From Candidatus Bathyarchaeota archaeon (GTDB lineage Archaea; Thermoproteota; Bathyarchaeia; Bathyarchaeales; Bathycorpusculaceae), in contig DAOVMU010000022.1 of assembly GCA_030630585.1 (NCBI GenBank), forward strand, positions 1 through 12,202: a stretch of 12,202 nt of DNA, read 5' to 3'. Below are positions 1-7,125 of this stretch, one piece after another (position 1 is the stretch's first letter; the number at the start of each line of letters is the position of its first letter). A program made the translations under genes and the position numbers. The notes below the pieces were generated by a model. That model was not told the origin of the DNA and ran no database searches. It saw nothing but the letters and a program-made list of their open reading frames with translations.

Positions 1-38
1 ATAATATCGGTCATCTATGTTCTTCTATATCATTTCAG
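1..38. repeat. direct repeat copy 1, upstream of the small membrane-protein genes
   Basis: This stretch matches positions 574-611 at about 34 of 38 bases by eye. The first 15 bases of the two copies are identical. It ends just before the ribosome binding site of the gene starting at 52, and it contains a TATA-like element (TCTATATCAT, 24-33). It may be a duplicated promoter or upstream region. Since it begins at the window edge, the repeat may extend further left. Confidence 0.7.
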
Positions 39-51
39 TAAGGGATAGACA
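39..51 (+). promoter_or_regulatory. ribosome binding site of the first small membrane gene
   Basis: The purine-rich element AAGGGA (40-45) sits six bases before the ATG at 52. This is a plausible Shine-Dalgarno spacing and supports that start. Confidence 0.5.
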
Positions 52-249
52 ATGAGTTCCAGAAGCGTAATGGCAGGAAAGCTGAGATGGTCTACCGCAA
101 CGATACTGTTGGTTATGTCCATAATCGTTATTATATGGAACTTATGGAGCCTTTACCTAAACCCACAACACCTTCCCTTTTTTCTAATTGTAAGTATTGC
201 CGTCATGGCTTTTGCTACCGTAGTGGCTTTGCGACCGAAATTTCGATAA
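52..249 (+). CDS. small two-helix membrane protein, function unknown
   Basis: I do not recognise a family. The 65-residue product has two hydrophobic segments, about residues 16-35 and 41-60. They are joined by a short polar turn containing Asn-Pro-Gln-His. Arg and Lys residues cluster at both ends (R4, K10, R12 and R61, K63, R65), which predicts both termini in the cytoplasm by the positive-inside rule. The ATG start has an AAGGGA element six bases upstream. The next gene, also a membrane protein, starts 16 bases after this stop, so the two are probably cotranscribed. A repeat copy lies immediately upstream. The overlapping frame at 87-284 looks like a shadow. Composition and start context support a real gene, but nothing in the sequence gives a function. 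Confidence 0.6.
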   Translation: MSSRSVMAGKLRWSTATILLVMSIIVIIWNLWSLYLNPQHLPFFLIVSIAVMAFATVVALRPKFR

Positions 250-264
250 AGACTTGTCAAAGCT

Positions 265-558
265 GTGTATGCATTTCACACTAAAGGTCAAGAGAAAGGA
301 GGATGGTGCTATCGATTCGGATACGTAGCATTACTCACCATAATCTTCAGTGCTTTAGCCCTAACGCAGTATCAACTTATTCCGCCTCAATACTCAACAG
401 TGTTTGTGATTGCTTTTTTAATGCTAATTACAGTTTCGGTTGGCATTCTCGCCATTTCTTTCTGGCGTGTAATAGGCAAGTGGGTGCTCTTGCTTATTGT
501 AGTGGCTGTAGTCGTTGGGATCTTGCGAGCGTTGATGTGGATATTAATGCAAACATAA
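265..558 (+). CDS. small three-helix membrane protein, function unknown
   Basis: I do not recognise a family. The 97-residue product has a short hydrophilic N-terminus of about 18 residues and three hydrophobic stretches near residues 19-36, 44-66 and 72-95. A basic loop (Arg68, Lys72) separates the second and third. The start is GTG at 265 with no clear ribosome binding site directly before it. A strong AAAGGAGG element lies at 296-303, inside the reading frame. It would suit a start near 303-310, but this frame has no start codon there, and the frame that does (303-659) does not look like a protein. It follows the two-helix gene closely and both lie between the two repeat copies. The first two helices resemble the upstream protein in layout, so they could be distant paralogues, but I cannot show that. 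Confidence 0.55.
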   Translation: MYAFHTKGQEKGGWCYRFGYVALLTIIFSALALTQYQLIPPQYSTVFVIAFLMLITVSVGILAISFWRVIGKWVLLLIVVAVVVGILRALMWILMQT

Positions 559-573
559 AACAGATCATTAGTA

Positions 574-611
574 ATAATATCGGTCATCGCTGTTCTTATA
601 TATCATCTCAG
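574..611. repeat. direct repeat copy 2, downstream of the small membrane-protein genes
   Basis: This is the second copy of the 38-bp repeat at 1-38, with about four mismatches. It contains TTATATATC (597-605), a good archaeal TATA-like string, but no intact gene follows on the plus strand. A former paralogous promoter whose gene has decayed would explain this. The copies are 573 bp apart and the two membrane genes lie exactly between them. Confidence 0.7.
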
Positions 612-682
612 AGCTGGCGGGCAAACATAAGAAAAAGAAAAGAACAAAAAGGAAATTAACGTTCCCTAACGCGCAATAACTT

Positions 683-692
683 CCCCTTTTTT
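683..692 (+). terminator. possible T-tract terminator for the membrane genes
   Basis: CCCCTTTTTT on the plus strand fits archaeal termination, which often needs only a run of U. It lies about 125 bases after the stop at 558, so assigning it to those genes is uncertain. Confidence 0.35.
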
Positions 693-717
693 CTGTGAGG
701 AGAATGGAAATGTCCAT

Positions 718-749
718 AAAAAAACTCAAGCCAACGCTGAATGCGTTGG
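718..749 (-). terminator. hairpin plus T7 terminator for the leftward truD transcript
   Basis: Read on the minus strand, CCAACGC (749-743) and GCGTTGG (737-731) form a perfect 7-bp stem with a 5-base loop. Six bases later comes a run of seven T (724-718). It lies about 165 bases past the truD stop at 913 and looks like a factor-independent terminator. On the plus strand no T-run follows the stem, so the signal is directional. Confidence 0.55.
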
Positions 750-912
750 AGGCGTGTCACTGTCTAGCCTTAATTGAAGTTTCTTATTCATTCCAATAAT
801 TGAATGGGAGGAAGAATGATATGGAACAGAAGTAAATGCTTTCAACCGATCTTGTCCTCCCTAATTTTTTGTGCGCATATACCTTAGCTTCGTTTTCGCA
901 TTCTAACGCCAG

Positions 913-2298
913 CTAAAACCCCGCTTTTATCAGGTTACGTGGTTTCATGATTTCTCTTAGGATTATTGTTGCGTATGAACCGCGATATAACGTGAAGCTT
1001 ACTTCTACGTTCCGTTTTGATGGATTGGCGAAGTCTTTTGGAATTTCGTTTAGCGAGAAATCATTTAGCGGAACAATAGTTGTTCGAAGTTCTCCTCTTA
1101 GGCTTATTTCTGGCATGGATTTGATTTTGAAGTTTTTCGTAGCAACACCCTCTTCTTCTAAGATTTGTTCTTCGATTTCCCCTTGAACTCCTTGGGACGG
1201 ACGCTGTTTGAAGCCGATTAAGGGTATTGCTAAACGTTTTTTTCCAGCTTGGATCGCCTTGTTCATTTCTGTAACAGTTTCTGTGCTTGCGATTCCGCGC
1301 ATCTTTTGCATTGGCAGCCCAGAACGGTCCAAGTTCACAACATAGTCACCAACTTCAGCCACGTTTAACAGTAGCCCTTTTCTTATTTTCTTGCTTAGGA
1401 ACTTGTTAAACAAGTAAGCTTGATAGGCTTGTGGAAAAAGTCGTCTGAGCTTTATCGGCAGTCTTCTAAAGGCACCAATGAAATCCCCAGGGTTTTTCAC
1501 TAAGTGCTTAAGCATCCAACGTTCGTAATTCAGTTGTCTTGGAAAATTCTTTAGAGCATACACGAAGTCTTGCGTTATCTGAAGTTGCTTGCGTGCTTGT
1601 CGAGATTCTGGATGTTCATGTGGACTTGGCTTCGCTAGAAAGAGCATTGTAGCTTTCTTAAGATTTTCTTGTATTAGAGCTTTCCCAACCAGATGTGTTA
1701 TTGGGCGGATTGTGCCAAATCTTTGGTGACCGAAAAAATTGGGAACTCCACCGACCGCTTTAAACTCTTCAATAGTTTTTGTCATCCTTTCTTCAATCAC
1801 AGATTTGGAATGACTTACGGCTCCTATGGTTATATGGAATTGGTTTCCAAAGAGATAATATGATGAAAGCTTGCAGCGAAAATATCCTATTGGACGAATT
1901 TCTATGTCTTTTACTTTGATTTTGTGAATTTCCTCAGCTGACACACCTTCAACAGTAATGTGTTGGGCAGTCACAGCCTTAGCATCCTTTATGCCGCCAA
2001 TATGAATTTGCTTTCTGCTTATGTCTAATTGCCTCGCGACTGCCCTAAGAGCCGAAAAAGTGTCCCAGTTCCGCTTAACCAAAACACACACCAGGTAACG
2101 ATTCCAAACCAAAGAAGAACCTAACGCTCTACGCTTAACATGACTTTCAGACTGATTTATTCCAGCTTTGGAACCATCAACCAAAACTTCCTCAACAACA
2201 AAATCTTCAACACACCGCCGTATAATCCCACCAATACCCAAAGAACCCGTAGCATAGACCTCAATACCTATAAACTTCTCCAATCTAGGAACAAACAA
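913..2298 (-). CDS. truD: archaeal tRNA pseudouridine(13) synthase TruD
   Basis: This enzyme converts uridine 13 in the D-stem of certain tRNAs to pseudouridine. The 461-residue product carries TruD signatures. GGIKDAKAVTAQ (101-112) includes the catalytic aspartate D105, equivalent to the Asp of GxKDxxAxTxQ in bacterial TruD. The family motif NFFGHQRFG is at 187-195 and GNQFHITI at 151-158. The length suits archaeal TruD, which is longer than the E. coli protein because of insertions. The start is TTG at 2298; a second TTG five codons later is possible. The gene begins 12 bases after the pth2 stop, and an AAGG element lies in that gap, so the two are probably one transcript. The stop is TAG at 913-915. 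Family identity is firm; the exact start is less so. Confidence 0.95.
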   Translation of the reverse strand: MFVPRLEKFIGIEVYATGSLGIGGIIRRCVEDFVVEEVLVDGSKAGINQSESHVKRRALGSSLVWNRYLVCVLVKRNWDTFSALRAVARQLDISRKQIHIGGIKDAKAVTAQHITVEGVSAEEIHKIKVKDIEIRPIGYFRCKLSSYYLFGNQFHITIGAVSHSKSVIEERMTKTIEEFKAVGGVPNFFGHQRFGTIRPITHLVGKALIQENLKKATMLFLAKPSPHEHPESRQARKQLQITQDFVYALKNFPRQLNYERWMLKHLVKNPGDFIGAFRRLPIKLRRLFPQAYQAYLFNKFLSKKIRKGLLLNVAEVGDYVVNLDRSGLPMQKMRGIASTETVTEMNKAIQAGKKRLAIPLIGFKQRPSQGVQGEIEEQILEEEGVATKNFKIKSMPEISLRGELRTTIVPLNDFSLNEIPKDFANPSKRNVEVSFTLYRGSYATIILREIMKPRNLIKAGF

Positions 2299-2310
2299 AG
2301 CTTGAGCCTT

Positions 2311-2682
2311 CTAGAGAAGGGGAAGCATACCCGTTATTTTCTCCACCTTTTCTGCTGATGCTGGACCTATTCCCACACAAGTTATTGTTCCAGGAGGAAC
2401 TTCTGTAAGACCTCTGTCGATGATCAATGCACAGGGTAGCGCTAACTCTTTCGCTTGTATTTCCAGTTCCAGCAGTTCCTTTTCGCTCTTTACTTTGACA
2501 GCAATTTTGCACTGTCCCTCCTGCAGCCAAGCCTTCCACCAATCCTTAGAGTGTTTTCTCGCCTCCTCTGCTGCTGAAACCGCAGCGTGCCCAGCCTGTG
2601 CCGCGATTTTTCCCCTACTCATTTTCAAGTCAGAACGGAAAACAATGACCTGCTTGTAACGAAATTCACACATGCCCCACAC
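2311..2682 (-). CDS. pth2: peptidyl-tRNA hydrolase, Pth2 type
   Basis: Pth2 recycles peptidyl-tRNAs released from stalled ribosomes by cutting the ester between peptide and tRNA. The 123-residue product matches the archaeal/eukaryotic family. The core begins with KQVIVFRSDLKMSRGKIAAQ (10-29), followed by AGHAAVSA. The C-terminal signature is DRGLTEVPPGTIT (89-101) with VGIGP after it. The frame opens with GTG at 2682, with AAAGGGAT a few bases upstream. An ATG three codons inside (2673) is an alternative and fits family length equally well. It lies 33 bases after the reductase gene and 12 before truD, all leftward, which suggests one operon. Pairing with truD is a translation/tRNA theme. Confidence 0.95.
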   Translation of the reverse strand: MWGMCEFRYKQVIVFRSDLKMSRGKIAAQAGHAAVSAAEEARKHSKDWWKAWLQEGQCKIAVKVKSEKELLELEIQAKELALPCALIIDRGLTEVPPGTITCVGIGPASAEKVEKITGMLPLL

Positions 2683-2715
2683 ACTATCCCTTTTATTCAG
2701 TTGTCTTCAGTGAAT

Positions 2716-3942
2716 TTAACGATTCGCAAGCAAGTATGATACAAGAAAATAGAAAAGAGCTAATTGCACTCGAGGATTCCATAACATGCGTAAAAGGGAA
2801 CGCCCTTGGAAATCTATGTCTTCAAAGTTTTGAAGAGCTTTGTCCAAGCTGATTCTTGCACAGAAGCTAATTGCGTCATCTAATTTGTTGTCTGACAGAG
2901 CATCAAGCATTTTCCTTATTCTAAGCATGAAGTTAAAGTCAGCCCCTAACATTTTGTTGCAATGCTTCTGATACGTACATAGAGAATCTGAAGAGAAGTC
3001 TTTCTTACACAAGGCTTCATAAACAACTCCAGTAGCGATCTTTGCACATGTCATCCCGAAAATCACGCCGCCACCCGTCGTGGGTTTCACCTGTGAGGCT
3101 GCATCTCCTACAACTAAGAACCCGTTCGAAAAAGTCTTGGGAATTGGCCCCCCAAGCGTTATGGAATGAAAGGAACTTTTCAGGATCTTTGCGCCACGCA
3201 ACTTCTTGGAAGCTATTGGATGTTTAAGCATAAGCCTCTGCAGAAGTTCTCTCGGGTTCCCAGCTTTTGCAGCCAACCCAATCTTTGCTTTCCCATCCCG
3301 CTTGGGCATTAGCCATGCATAAAATCCTGGAGCATAATCTCTGCCGACGAAAACTTCAACCATTTCTGTTTCCATGTCTTTGACATTTTCAACTTCAGCC
3401 TGCACAGCTTTAACAAGCGTATTGCGACCATATGAAAACAGGCCTACGTTCCTTAAAATCCTTGATTGTATCCCCTCAGCATCCACGACGACTCTAGCTG
3501 AAAACTTTTCTTCAGCTTTTCCACACCTGACAGTGACACCTTTCACAAAGCCATTTTCAACTATTAGAGATTTAACCATTGAATTGAGGAAGTAATGGGC
3601 ACCAACCTTTTCCGCTGTCTCCGCGATATACTTGTCAAAAAGAACTCGGTTGACAGCGCATGTCACTGGCGAAGAAAAACGCAAATAAAAGCTCTTACCC
3701 TTCGGAGAGTGAAAAATCGCTCCATAGAAAGTGTTTTCCACGATTTCTGAGGGGAGCGGATACAGTTCCAGAAGTTTTAAACTTTTAATGCTTAAGTGAC
3801 CAGTACAATGGGATGGAACCCCTATTTCAGCGTGTTCTTCAAAAACATTCACGTTAACGCCAAGCCTTGCAAGGTTCAAAGCAGTGAAGGAGCCGCATGG
3901 TCCACCTCCAACGATAATTACATCTGAAACAATTTCGTGCAT
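2716..3942 (-). CDS. geranylgeranyl reductase family FAD-dependent oxidoreductase
   Basis: Members of this family saturate the isoprenoid chains of archaeal ether lipids or of related prenyl compounds, using FAD. The 408-residue product has an N-terminal dinucleotide-binding fold with GGGPCG (12-17) and acidic residues E35/E36 at the end of the second strand. HCTG (45-48) is at the position of the family's conserved Cys. FYAWLMPK (207-214) matches the YxWxFPK active-site motif, and the FAD motif GDAASQVKPTTGGG is at 279-292. The C-terminal end is helical and hydrophobic (FYFLVSYLLA). ATG at 3942 is well placed just ahead of the FAD motif. The likely substrate is digeranylgeranylglycerophospholipid, but paralogues with other prenyl substrates exist, so I leave the symbol blank. 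It is probably first in an operon with pth2 and truD. Confidence 0.9.
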   Translation of the reverse strand: MHEIVSDVIIVGGGPCGSFTALNLARLGVNVNVFEEHAEIGVPSHCTGHLSIKSLKLLELYPLPSEIVENTFYGAIFHSPKGKSFYLRFSSPVTCAVNRVLFDKYIAETAEKVGAHYFLNSMVKSLIVENGFVKGVTVRCGKAEEKFSARVVVDAEGIQSRILRNVGLFSYGRNTLVKAVQAEVENVKDMETEMVEVFVGRDYAPGFYAWLMPKRDGKAKIGLAAKAGNPRELLQRLMLKHPIASKKLRGAKILKSSFHSITLGGPIPKTFSNGFLVVGDAASQVKPTTGGGVIFGMTCAKIATGVVYEALCKKDFSSDSLCTYQKHCNKMLGADFNFMLRIRKMLDALSDNKLDDAISFCARISLDKALQNFEDIDFQGRSLLRMLWNPRVQLALFYFLVSYLLANR

Positions 3943-3984
3943 CGATCCGCTAGACCTTCAAAGTTTTAAGCAAAAAAGTCTATC
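3943..3984 (-). promoter_or_regulatory. terminator of the upstream gene and promoter of the reductase gene
   Basis: In this 42-bp gap the minus strand reads a T6 run (3977-3972), suited to ending the CDC48 transcript. It is followed by CTTAAAAC (3970-3963), a TATA-like element about 20-28 bases before the reductase ATG. A short leader would follow. Both assignments rest on position and base pattern only. Confidence 0.4.
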
Positions 3985-4212
3985 TTAGGGTATAGGCTCA
4001 ATTCGTCTTTTCCCGCGTCCCATGGACGTTGTGTGAATCTTTCCGCCGATTTCTAAGCGCATCAGCAATTCATTAAAGTCCTTAAAGCCTAAGTCCTTGA
4101 ATTCCTCCTTCAACGCGCCGAAGAGATCGACGTCTGTAACGGCGCCTTTCTTCTTCAAGATTTCCAAAAGAAAGTAGTGAGGTGGACACATTTTCCACGT
4201 TTTAACAACCAT
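3985..4212 (-). CDS. small winged-helix-like protein downstream of CDC48
   Basis: I do not recognise a named family. The 75-residue product looks like a single winged helix-turn-helix domain. It has helices about 11-21 (HYFLLEILKKK), 28-40 and 44-52 (FNELLMRLE), then a short hairpin ending in a basic tail (GRGKRRIEPIP). The line GAVTDVDLFGALKEEFKDLG resembles the turn between the first two helices of such domains. The ATG at 4212 has GGAG (4222-4225 region) that overlaps the CDC48 stop, so translation is probably coupled to CDC48. A T6 tract follows the stop. It could be a DNA-binding regulator or a protein-protein adaptor that works with the ATPase; the sequence does not decide between these. 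Confidence 0.8.
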   Translation of the reverse strand: MVVKTWKMCPPHYFLLEILKKKGAVTDVDLFGALKEEFKDLGFKDFNELLMRLEIGGKIHTTSMGRGKRRIEPIP

Positions 4213-4223
4213 AGATTAGGCTC

Positions 4224-6395
4224 CTAAGCAACGGGTGTTGCTGGTTTTTGCACTTGCCGAATCTGTTGCATAAATCTCTTATACCATTTCTCCATATCTG
4301 GCGAGACTGATGGGCCGATCCGTTTCATTGCCTCTTGAAAATTAGTCATTGTTACTTCCTTGGCGTCTATGTTCTCTCTTAGGGCGTGCATAGCGGCTTC
4401 TCTGCAGAGGGCTTGTATGTCTGCGCCACAGTAGTTCTTGGTTATAGTCGCTAAATGTGCTGGGTCTACGTCCTTTGTTAACGGCATGTTTTTTGTGTAG
4501 ATTTTGAAGATTTCTAGACGACTCTTCTCATCGGGCTGAGGTACATAAATTAGCCTGTCAAATCGTCCTGGACGAAGAACTGCTGGATCAACGATGTCAG
4601 GTCTGTTTGTGGCAGCTATAACAACTATGTCCACTAGGGCTACTATACCGTCCATTTCTGTTAAAAGTTGACTGATAACGCGTTCTGTTACTCCGCTGTC
4701 CGCAAAGCCCAGTCCCCGTCGAGGTAAAAGAGAGTCAATCTCATCGAAGAATATAACTGTAGGAGCAGCCATTCTTCCCTTTCTGAACACTTCTCTAATG
4801 GCTTTTTCTGATTCCCCGACCCATTTTGAAAAGATTTCGGGACCTTTAATTGTTATGAAGTTGGCTTCGCTTTCTGTTGCTACAGCCCTTGCCAAAAGGG
4901 TTTTACCGCATCCAGGAGGTCCGTAAAGTAGAATTCCCTTTGGTGGATTTATTCCAAGTCTCTTAAAAATTTCGGGATTTTTAATAGGCCATTCCACAGC
5001 TTCGTTAAGTTCTTGTTTGACTTCTTGTAGTCCACCTATGTCGTTCCAGTGGACTGTTGGCACTTCTATGTAGACTTCACGCATGGCTGTAGGAGTTATT
5101 TCCTTATAGGCATTAAGGAAGTCCTCCATTTTAATCTCCATTTTTTCCAGGACACTTGGCGGTACACGTTCTTCCTCCAAGTTTATCTGTGGCAGATACC
5201 TGCGTAGAGCCTTCATGGCTGTTTCTCTGCATAAAGCTGCCAAGTCTGCTCCCGTGTATCCGTGGGTCATTCCAAACAATTTCTTGAGGTCTACATCATC
5301 TGCTAATGGCATTCCGCGGGTATGTATTTGGAGTATTTCGTATCTTCCCTGCTTGTCTGGAACGCCTATCTCAATCTCTCTGTCGAATCTACCCGGTCTA
5401 CGAAGGGCTGGATCTAAAGCGCCTACCCTGTTTGTTGCGCCTATAACTATAACGTTTCCTCTTCCGGACAAACCATCCATTAATGCCAAAAGTTGGGCAA
5501 CCACGCGTCTCTCAACTTCGCCTGTGACTTCTTCCCGTTTAGGCGCTATCGCGTCTAGTTCATCTATAAATATTATGCTTGGAGAGTTCTGTTGAGCTTG
5601 CTGAAAGATTTCTCTAAGTCTTGCCTCTGATTCTCCGTAGAACTTGCTCATTATTTCTGGTCCGTTTATTGAGAAGAAGTTTGCCTCTGACTCGTTTGCT
5701 ACTGCTCTAGCCAAAAGGGTTTTACCGCAACCGGGAAACCCATGAAGCAACACTCCCTTGGGTGGCTCTATTCCTAACCTCTGGAATAGTTCAGGATGCC
5801 GCAGTGGAAGTTCAACCATTTCCCTTACTCTTTGAATCTCTTCACGCAGTCCTCCAATATCTTCGTATGTTGTTCTTGGTAGCCCCCTTCCTTCAGGAGC
5901 TGGTTCGTTCAAAATCGCTATTCTTGTTTCCGCTGCAACTTTTACAATACCGTGGGGGCGTGTCTTCGTTACAGTGAAGGGTATAGCATGACCAAGCATC
6001 ATAACAAGCGTAGTGTCACCTTCAACTAATGTTCTCTCTGTGAGGCGGTTTCTGACAAAGTTTGTGAAGTCTTCGTCGACGTTTAACCTCATGTCCACTG
6101 GTGCTAGGGTGACATTTAAGGCATCTTTTACCTTGGCTGGTTTAACAACCACGTATTCGTTTATGGCGACTCCTGCGTTTTTACGAGTGAAACCGTCTAT
6201 GCGTATTATCTCTTGGTTTTGATCTTCACTGTAGGCTGGCCAAGTTATTGCTGAGGTTGTTCTTTTACAGACTATTTCTATCACGTCACCGGCTGATATG
6301 CCTAGTTTTCTCATTGTCCTCTGGTCTATGCGGGCAATGCCCCTTCCAACATCCCGCTGCCTTGCATCGCCAACACGCAATTGTATCTCAACCAA
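4224..6395 (-). CDS. CDC48/VAT-type AAA+ ATPase with two ATPase domains
   Basis: This cytoplasmic hexameric unfoldase extracts and unfolds proteins, often for the archaeal proteasome. The 723-residue product has the full layout: N-terminal substrate-binding domain (about 1-180), D1 (about 180-440) and D2 (about 450-700). D1 has Walker A GFPGCGKT (219-226), Walker B IIFIDE (274-279) and the arginine-finger segment RRPGRFD. D2 has GPPGCGKT (492-499), VIFFDE (547-552) and LRPGRFD (607-613). Both Walker A loops have Cys where Thr is usual, and D1 also has Phe for the first Pro. The C-terminus (PATPVA) lacks a hydrophobic-Tyr-X proteasome-docking end. The start is TTG at 6395 with AAGGGG seven bases upstream. 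It is cotranscribed with the winged-helix gene. Confidence 0.97.
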   Translation of the reverse strand: MVEIQLRVGDARQRDVGRGIARIDQRTMRKLGISAGDVIEIVCKRTTSAITWPAYSEDQNQEIIRIDGFTRKNAGVAINEYVVVKPAKVKDALNVTLAPVDMRLNVDEDFTNFVRNRLTERTLVEGDTTLVMMLGHAIPFTVTKTRPHGIVKVAAETRIAILNEPAPEGRGLPRTTYEDIGGLREEIQRVREMVELPLRHPELFQRLGIEPPKGVLLHGFPGCGKTLLARAVANESEANFFSINGPEIMSKFYGESEARLREIFQQAQQNSPSIIFIDELDAIAPKREEVTGEVERRVVAQLLALMDGLSGRGNVIVIGATNRVGALDPALRRPGRFDREIEIGVPDKQGRYEILQIHTRGMPLADDVDLKKLFGMTHGYTGADLAALCRETAMKALRRYLPQINLEEERVPPSVLEKMEIKMEDFLNAYKEITPTAMREVYIEVPTVHWNDIGGLQEVKQELNEAVEWPIKNPEIFKRLGINPPKGILLYGPPGCGKTLLARAVATESEANFITIKGPEIFSKWVGESEKAIREVFRKGRMAAPTVIFFDEIDSLLPRRGLGFADSGVTERVISQLLTEMDGIVALVDIVVIAATNRPDIVDPAVLRPGRFDRLIYVPQPDEKSRLEIFKIYTKNMPLTKDVDPAHLATITKNYCGADIQALCREAAMHALRENIDAKEVTMTNFQEAMKRIGPSVSPDMEKWYKRFMQQIRQVQKPATPVA

Positions 6396-6464
6396 TCAGA
6401 CCCCTTCCATAATCATGTTGATACTGTCCGAAACAGAGCCTAATTCCTATATAAATGTTTAAGA
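6396..6464 (-). promoter_or_regulatory. CDC48 promoter and ribosome binding site
   Basis: On the minus strand ATTTATATAGG (6456-6446) is a near-ideal archaeal TATA box. It lies about 50-60 bases before the TTG start, giving a predicted transcript start near 6420-6425. GGAAGGGG (6409-6402) is a strong Shine-Dalgarno match and supports the TTG at 6395. Confidence 0.65.
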
Positions 6465-6740
6465 TTATCTGCTTGTTCGACGAACCATACCCGGTTGCAC
6501 TTGGCTTATCCAATTTATCTCCTTAAATTTCTTCTCAACCTCATCAAGCACGCCCGATTTGTCCTCTGGAATTTTGATGTGAGCAATCAAAACGTTTAAG
6601 CCGAAGGCTATTGGCTCTTCTCCAAACCCGTATATCGAAGCACACTCTGGCAGAGAATCTTCAATCTTCTTCTTTAGTTGATCAAAGTCAATAGTTATAT
6701 CTACTGGAAATATTTTATAAGAAACTACAACACTGCCCAT
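6465..6740 (-). CDS. ef1b: archaeal translation elongation factor 1-beta
   Basis: aEF-1 beta is the guanine-nucleotide exchange factor that reloads elongation factor 1-alpha with GTP. The 91-residue product is the usual length for the archaeal protein, which corresponds to the C-terminal exchange domain of the eukaryotic factor. It has the ferredoxin-like order of elements. VVSYKIFPVD opens it, GFGEEPIAFGLNVLIAHI (39-56) covers the conserved GFG...PIAFGL core, and the C-terminal helix and strand end in QVQPGMVRR. The ATG at 6740 has AAAAGGATG about seven bases upstream. The gene follows the zinc-ribbon gene by 21 bases, a common archaeal pairing. The stop lies just beyond the CDC48 TATA box. 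Confidence 0.95.
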   Translation of the reverse strand: MGSVVVSYKIFPVDITIDFDQLKKKIEDSLPECASIYGFGEEPIAFGLNVLIAHIKIPEDKSGVLDEVEKKFKEINWISQVQPGMVRRTSR

Positions 6741-6761
6741 TTTTCAACATCCTTTTGCATT

Positions 6762-6950
6762 TTATGGTCCAACAAAACCGCATTTCGGACATTTATAGGA
6801 ACGCCCAAACTTTCTGCATTTCGCACACCGTCTTATCAGAATTTCTCCACAGTTTGGACATAGAAATTTTGTGGCCTCTGTTCCCGGTTGTATTGGTTTA
6901 CTGCAACTTGTGCAAGTTACAAAAGTCAATGTTGCTGTTTTTTCATCCAT
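6762..6950 (-). CDS. zinc-ribbon protein with four CxxC motifs
   Basis: This 62-residue product is a small archaeal zinc-finger protein of the type often found beside EF-1 beta. Four CxxC pairs are visible: C13/C16, C31/C34, C42/C45 and C54/C57. These are enough to bind two zinc ions as two ribbons. The rest is short and basic, with TSCSKPI and CPNCGE near the first pairs and CPKCGFVGP at the end. The ATG at 6950 has GAGGAA about ten bases upstream. The gene leads EF-1 beta in one transcript. The conserved pairing suggests a translation or ribosome-linked role, but its function is not shown here. Confidence 0.9.
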   Translation of the reverse strand: MDEKTATLTFVTCTSCSKPIQPGTEATKFLCPNCGEILIRRCAKCRKFGRSYKCPKCGFVGP

Positions 6951-7125
6951 TCATCATTCCTCGGCGACGGCTTTGTAATTATCAGGCTTCCTTATATTTA
7001 ATGTGCTTCAAAGCTGAAAAAAAGACTATAGATTGCCTAAAGGGTTTGTGTCCAAAACCTCCTGTCTAAGACTGCTTTCGTAAGTTTATTATTCCACTTT
7101 CATTGTTATATTTAGCGGGGTTGTT
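6951..7125. promoter_or_regulatory. divergent promoter region between the zinc-ribbon gene and FEN-1
   Basis: For the leftward genes, TAAATATAAGG on the minus strand (7000-6990) is a TATA-like box 40-50 bases before the ATG. For FEN-1, TTTATTAT (7085-7092) is about 35-40 bases before the TTG, and GCGGGGT lies at 7115-7121. I looked for a tRNA or small RNA here and saw none. Confidence 0.45.

Larger units (their letters stand above)
559..912. other. 354-bp region without a convincing gene
   Basis: This gap separates the plus-strand membrane genes from the end of the leftward truD gene. It holds the second direct-repeat copy (574-611), a purine-rich stretch on the plus strand (628-656), a C4T6 tract (683-692) that could end plus-strand transcription, and a hairpin with a T7 tract for the minus strand (718-749). 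Two tiny frames have purine-rich leaders, 704-799 (31 codons) and 816-887 (23 codons). I see no tRNA and no recognisable protein. Confidence 0.6.

Noticed and set aside
303..659. 118-codon plus-strand frame with a strong AAAGGAGG just before it
   Set aside because: The ATG directly abuts the ribosome-site sequence, and the product has no protein-like pattern, while the overlapping frame at 265-558 has clear membrane helices.
731..749. Hairpin as the end of an IS200/IS605-type element
   Set aside because: There is no transposase or TnpB fragment nearby, and the T7 run on the minus strand explains the stem better as a terminator.
704..887. Tiny plus-strand frames at 704-799 and 816-887 with purine-rich leaders
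   Set aside because: They are 31 and 23 codons, have no recognisable sequence, and overlap or adjoin the terminator hairpin; chance is likely.
5215..5595. 126-codon plus-strand frame inside CDC48
   Set aside because: It is antisense to the conserved D1 ATPase domain; a shadow of the real gene.
6951..7125. Possible tRNA or guide RNA in the divergent gap
   Set aside because: No cloverleaf arms, T-loop sequence or paired C and D boxes could be found by eye.
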